Assembly: GCF_035083965.1 (NCBI RefSeq)
Contig: NC_089722.1
Coordinates: forward strand, 38,859,958-38,923,957
Length of the DNA: 64,000 nt
Direction of reading: 5' to 3'
DNA from: Branchiostoma lanceolatum
Taxonomy: Eukaryota > Chordata > Leptocardii > Amphioxiformes > Branchiostomatidae
The notes under the pieces: model-generated
Databases searched by the model: none
Told to the model about the DNA's origin: nothing
The model's input: only the letters and a program-made list of their open reading frames with translations
Shown: one piece after another, positions 62,537 to 64,000 of the stretch
Layout of the letters: every line of letters starts with the position of its first letter
How positions within the stretch are numbered: position 1 is the first letter of the stretch
Program-made: the position numbers and the translations under genes

Positions 62537-63393
62537 ACTGTATCGGTTTACATGTAGCCGGTATAACCGCCCTTTAGCATAGCACACCAACCTCGCAGGA
62601 AAGCAGCATGGTTATATAACACTGTCACAACTATTGATGACTATTGTGTAATCACAATAAGAATTAATTGCATGTATCAAGAATATGGTATCGAAGTGGC
62701 AGGATGTTGAAGGGCCTTGGCCAATCATCATTTATGAGTTAGGTTCCAGCTTCATAGAACCTGTCTGTACTAATCAACAACACAGCCTGTACTGAATTGA
62801 ACTCTATTGAAGGTTTCCACAGGGCAAGTTTTCTTTACAAAAGGCCTTCTCCATTCTGAATCTGTATCAGATCTGTTTAGCCAGTATAACCACCCTTTGG
62901 TGTAATATGCCAACTTACATGTATTGTGTAGTCACAATAGGCATTAATTGCAAGTATCAAGAAAGTGCTTTTCACAAATAGAAGTATTCTTTAAATGAAA
63001 ATTACAAATACAGGAAAAAAGCGTACTATTATTTACTTATAATAATAATGATTTATCACACAATATTAAACATAATGGATATATTAGACAAAAATCAACT
63101 GACAATGTCACCTACTCATATGAAGCACATTTCTAATAACAGTAACAGTCTTTTGATGAGTCCAAGAAATTATGCATTTTTCATTTACAACACCACACTG
63201 CAACACAATCATGAAACAGACATGTAAAAACTATGTACTTGCCCTGGTTGTCCTTGATGGTAAGCAATACAATTTGTTTCTGTCCTTTGAAATTCTTGGT
63301 AGCTTATCGCAGACTATCGTAACATGTCTTTGGTTAGCATATGTTGGCCACTGGAAGATTATCACTCTTCACAAGAGACTCTTTCTGGCCCTG
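62537..63393. other. Spacer between ATM exon 7 and the GPCR
   Basis: No ATM exon 8 candidate (the region after the HQ|VF junction of the human protein) was found on the plus strand. The minus strand next to 63394 should be the GPCR 3' UTR. GCCAGTATAACCACCCTTTG near 62880 repeats GCCGGTATAACCGCCCTTTA near 62558, and TGTGTAGTCACAATAGGCATTAATTGCA-type pieces repeat too. A local duplication of about 320 bp has therefore occurred. Confidence 0.45.
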
Positions 63394-64000
63394 TCATGGA
63401 CAGGTTGGCTGATCTGCTGGTGTGTTTTGCTCTGCTTCACGTGTGGAACTTCCTGTAACGTTTTGGATCGTTGTGATTTTGTTGGCACATTTGAGTTCAT
63501 CCTGTGAATGCACACGGTTGCTCCGTATCATGGGGACAAGTGCAGTTAGTACCCGATAGATAGCTGTCATGTTTTGCCAGATTCCCCTCCTCAAATCTGG
63601 TGTACCGATGATACTAACAATCGGGTTGATTGCTGAGTTCAATGTCAACATCACGGCTATCCTCGCTGTCCCATTTGGAAGCGGGCAGGTCCCTGCATTC
63701 TCGAGACACGCTAGAAAGAACACAATGGGAACAAGCCAGAAGACGAACGCCATCACCACATGGATCAGAACAGTCTTTGCCTTCTGTGCACTCTTTTTGA
63801 ATTTCGAGTCTGTCTCATTCTGTGCGGGGTCATTGGGTTGAAGTGGCTGGGCCCCCCTTGGCTGCCCATGCCTGTTCTTCTGCCGCTGTCTGATATATAC
63901 GAATACGCTAATGTTTGTGAAGATCATGACACCGTACAGGACGAGGAGTAACGTGACTATGACTCCAACATATTCACGGGGGAAAAGATGAAAACACTTT
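63394..64000 (-). CDS. Class A G protein-coupled receptor, C-terminal part (TM5 to C-tail), runs off right edge
   Basis: The minus-strand frame is open from 64000 to TGA at 63396-63394, about 200 codons. From the edge inward: PREYVGVIVTLLLVLYG and FTNISVFVYI form TM5. A basic, Gln/Pro-rich third cytoplasmic loop follows. AKTVLIHVVMAFVFWLVPIV is TM6 with FWLVP in place of CWxP. A short loop with two Cys leads to IAVMLTLNSAINPIVSIIG as TM7. TPDLRRGIW is helix 8 and the tail has TSSTREAEQN-like sequence. The NSAINP motif and KT before TM6 recall the lysophospholipid/cannabinoid/melanocortin group, but the ligand cannot be named. The NPxxY Tyr is replaced by Ser (NPIVS). The visible part has no intron. 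Its strand is opposite to ATM. Confidence 0.85.
   Translation of the reverse strand, partial: KCFHLFPREYVGVIVTLLLVLYGVMIFTNISVFVYIRQRQKNRHGQPRGAQPLQPNDPAQNETDSKFKKSAQKAKTVLIHVVMAFVFWLVPIVFFLACLENAGTCPLPNGTARIAVMLTLNSAINPIVSIIGTPDLRRGIWQNMTAIYRVLTALVPMIRSNRVHSQDELKCANKITTIQNVTGSSTREAEQNTPADQPTCP

Overview
The window is nuclear DNA from an invertebrate deuterostome, most likely a lancelet (Branchiostoma). Genes are split by small GT-AG introns, the base composition is moderately AT-rich, and the proteins (POLR2F, MYCBP, ATM, RPUSD2, a DUF1349 protein, an F-type lectin) look most like basal deuterostome versions. The many short inverted-repeat elements also fit a lancelet. The species is an inference; the gene calls rest on spliced reading frames that I joined by hand.

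Layout. 1-1.1 kb: 3' part of an F-type lectin (fucolectin) gene entering from the left. 1.1-8.2 kb: no convincing gene, but many inverted-repeat elements and a Penelope-like or hammerhead-like remnant. 8177-17159 and 17160-27193: two tandem copies of one unit, each with a three-exon gene for a 281-residue coiled-coil/Arg-Ser-rich protein of unknown function. The copies differ by insertions, so several transposons can be seen with their empty sites. The unit boundary lies inside exon 1 of the next gene. 27148-32182: that next gene, a six-exon DUF1349 protein. 33432-34997 (minus): single-exon RPUSD2-like pseudouridine synthase. 35.07-39.3 kb (minus): an almost intact I-group LINE (endonuclease, reverse transcriptase, RNase H) filling the space between the divergent RPUSD2 and POLR2F genes. 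39586-45073: six-exon POLR2F (RPB6). 47892-53290 (minus): five-exon MYCBP. 54034-54152 (minus): a 5S rRNA-like sequence. 55399-62312: the first seven coding exons (358 codons) of ATM. 63394-64000 (minus): the C-terminal half of a class A GPCR, opposite in strand to ATM and downstream of its last visible exon, so either nested in an ATM intron or beyond a break.

The genes do not form an operon or pathway. They are ordinary housekeeping and signalling genes in alternating convergent and divergent pairs. The unusual content is the mobile DNA: at least six families of non-autonomous inverted-repeat elements, including very small (17-39 bp) palindromic insertions flanked by 7-bp target duplications, and hairpin elements with hammerhead-like cores. 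The tandem duplication is either a recent real event with partial sequence homogenisation, or two haplotypes of one locus joined in the assembly.
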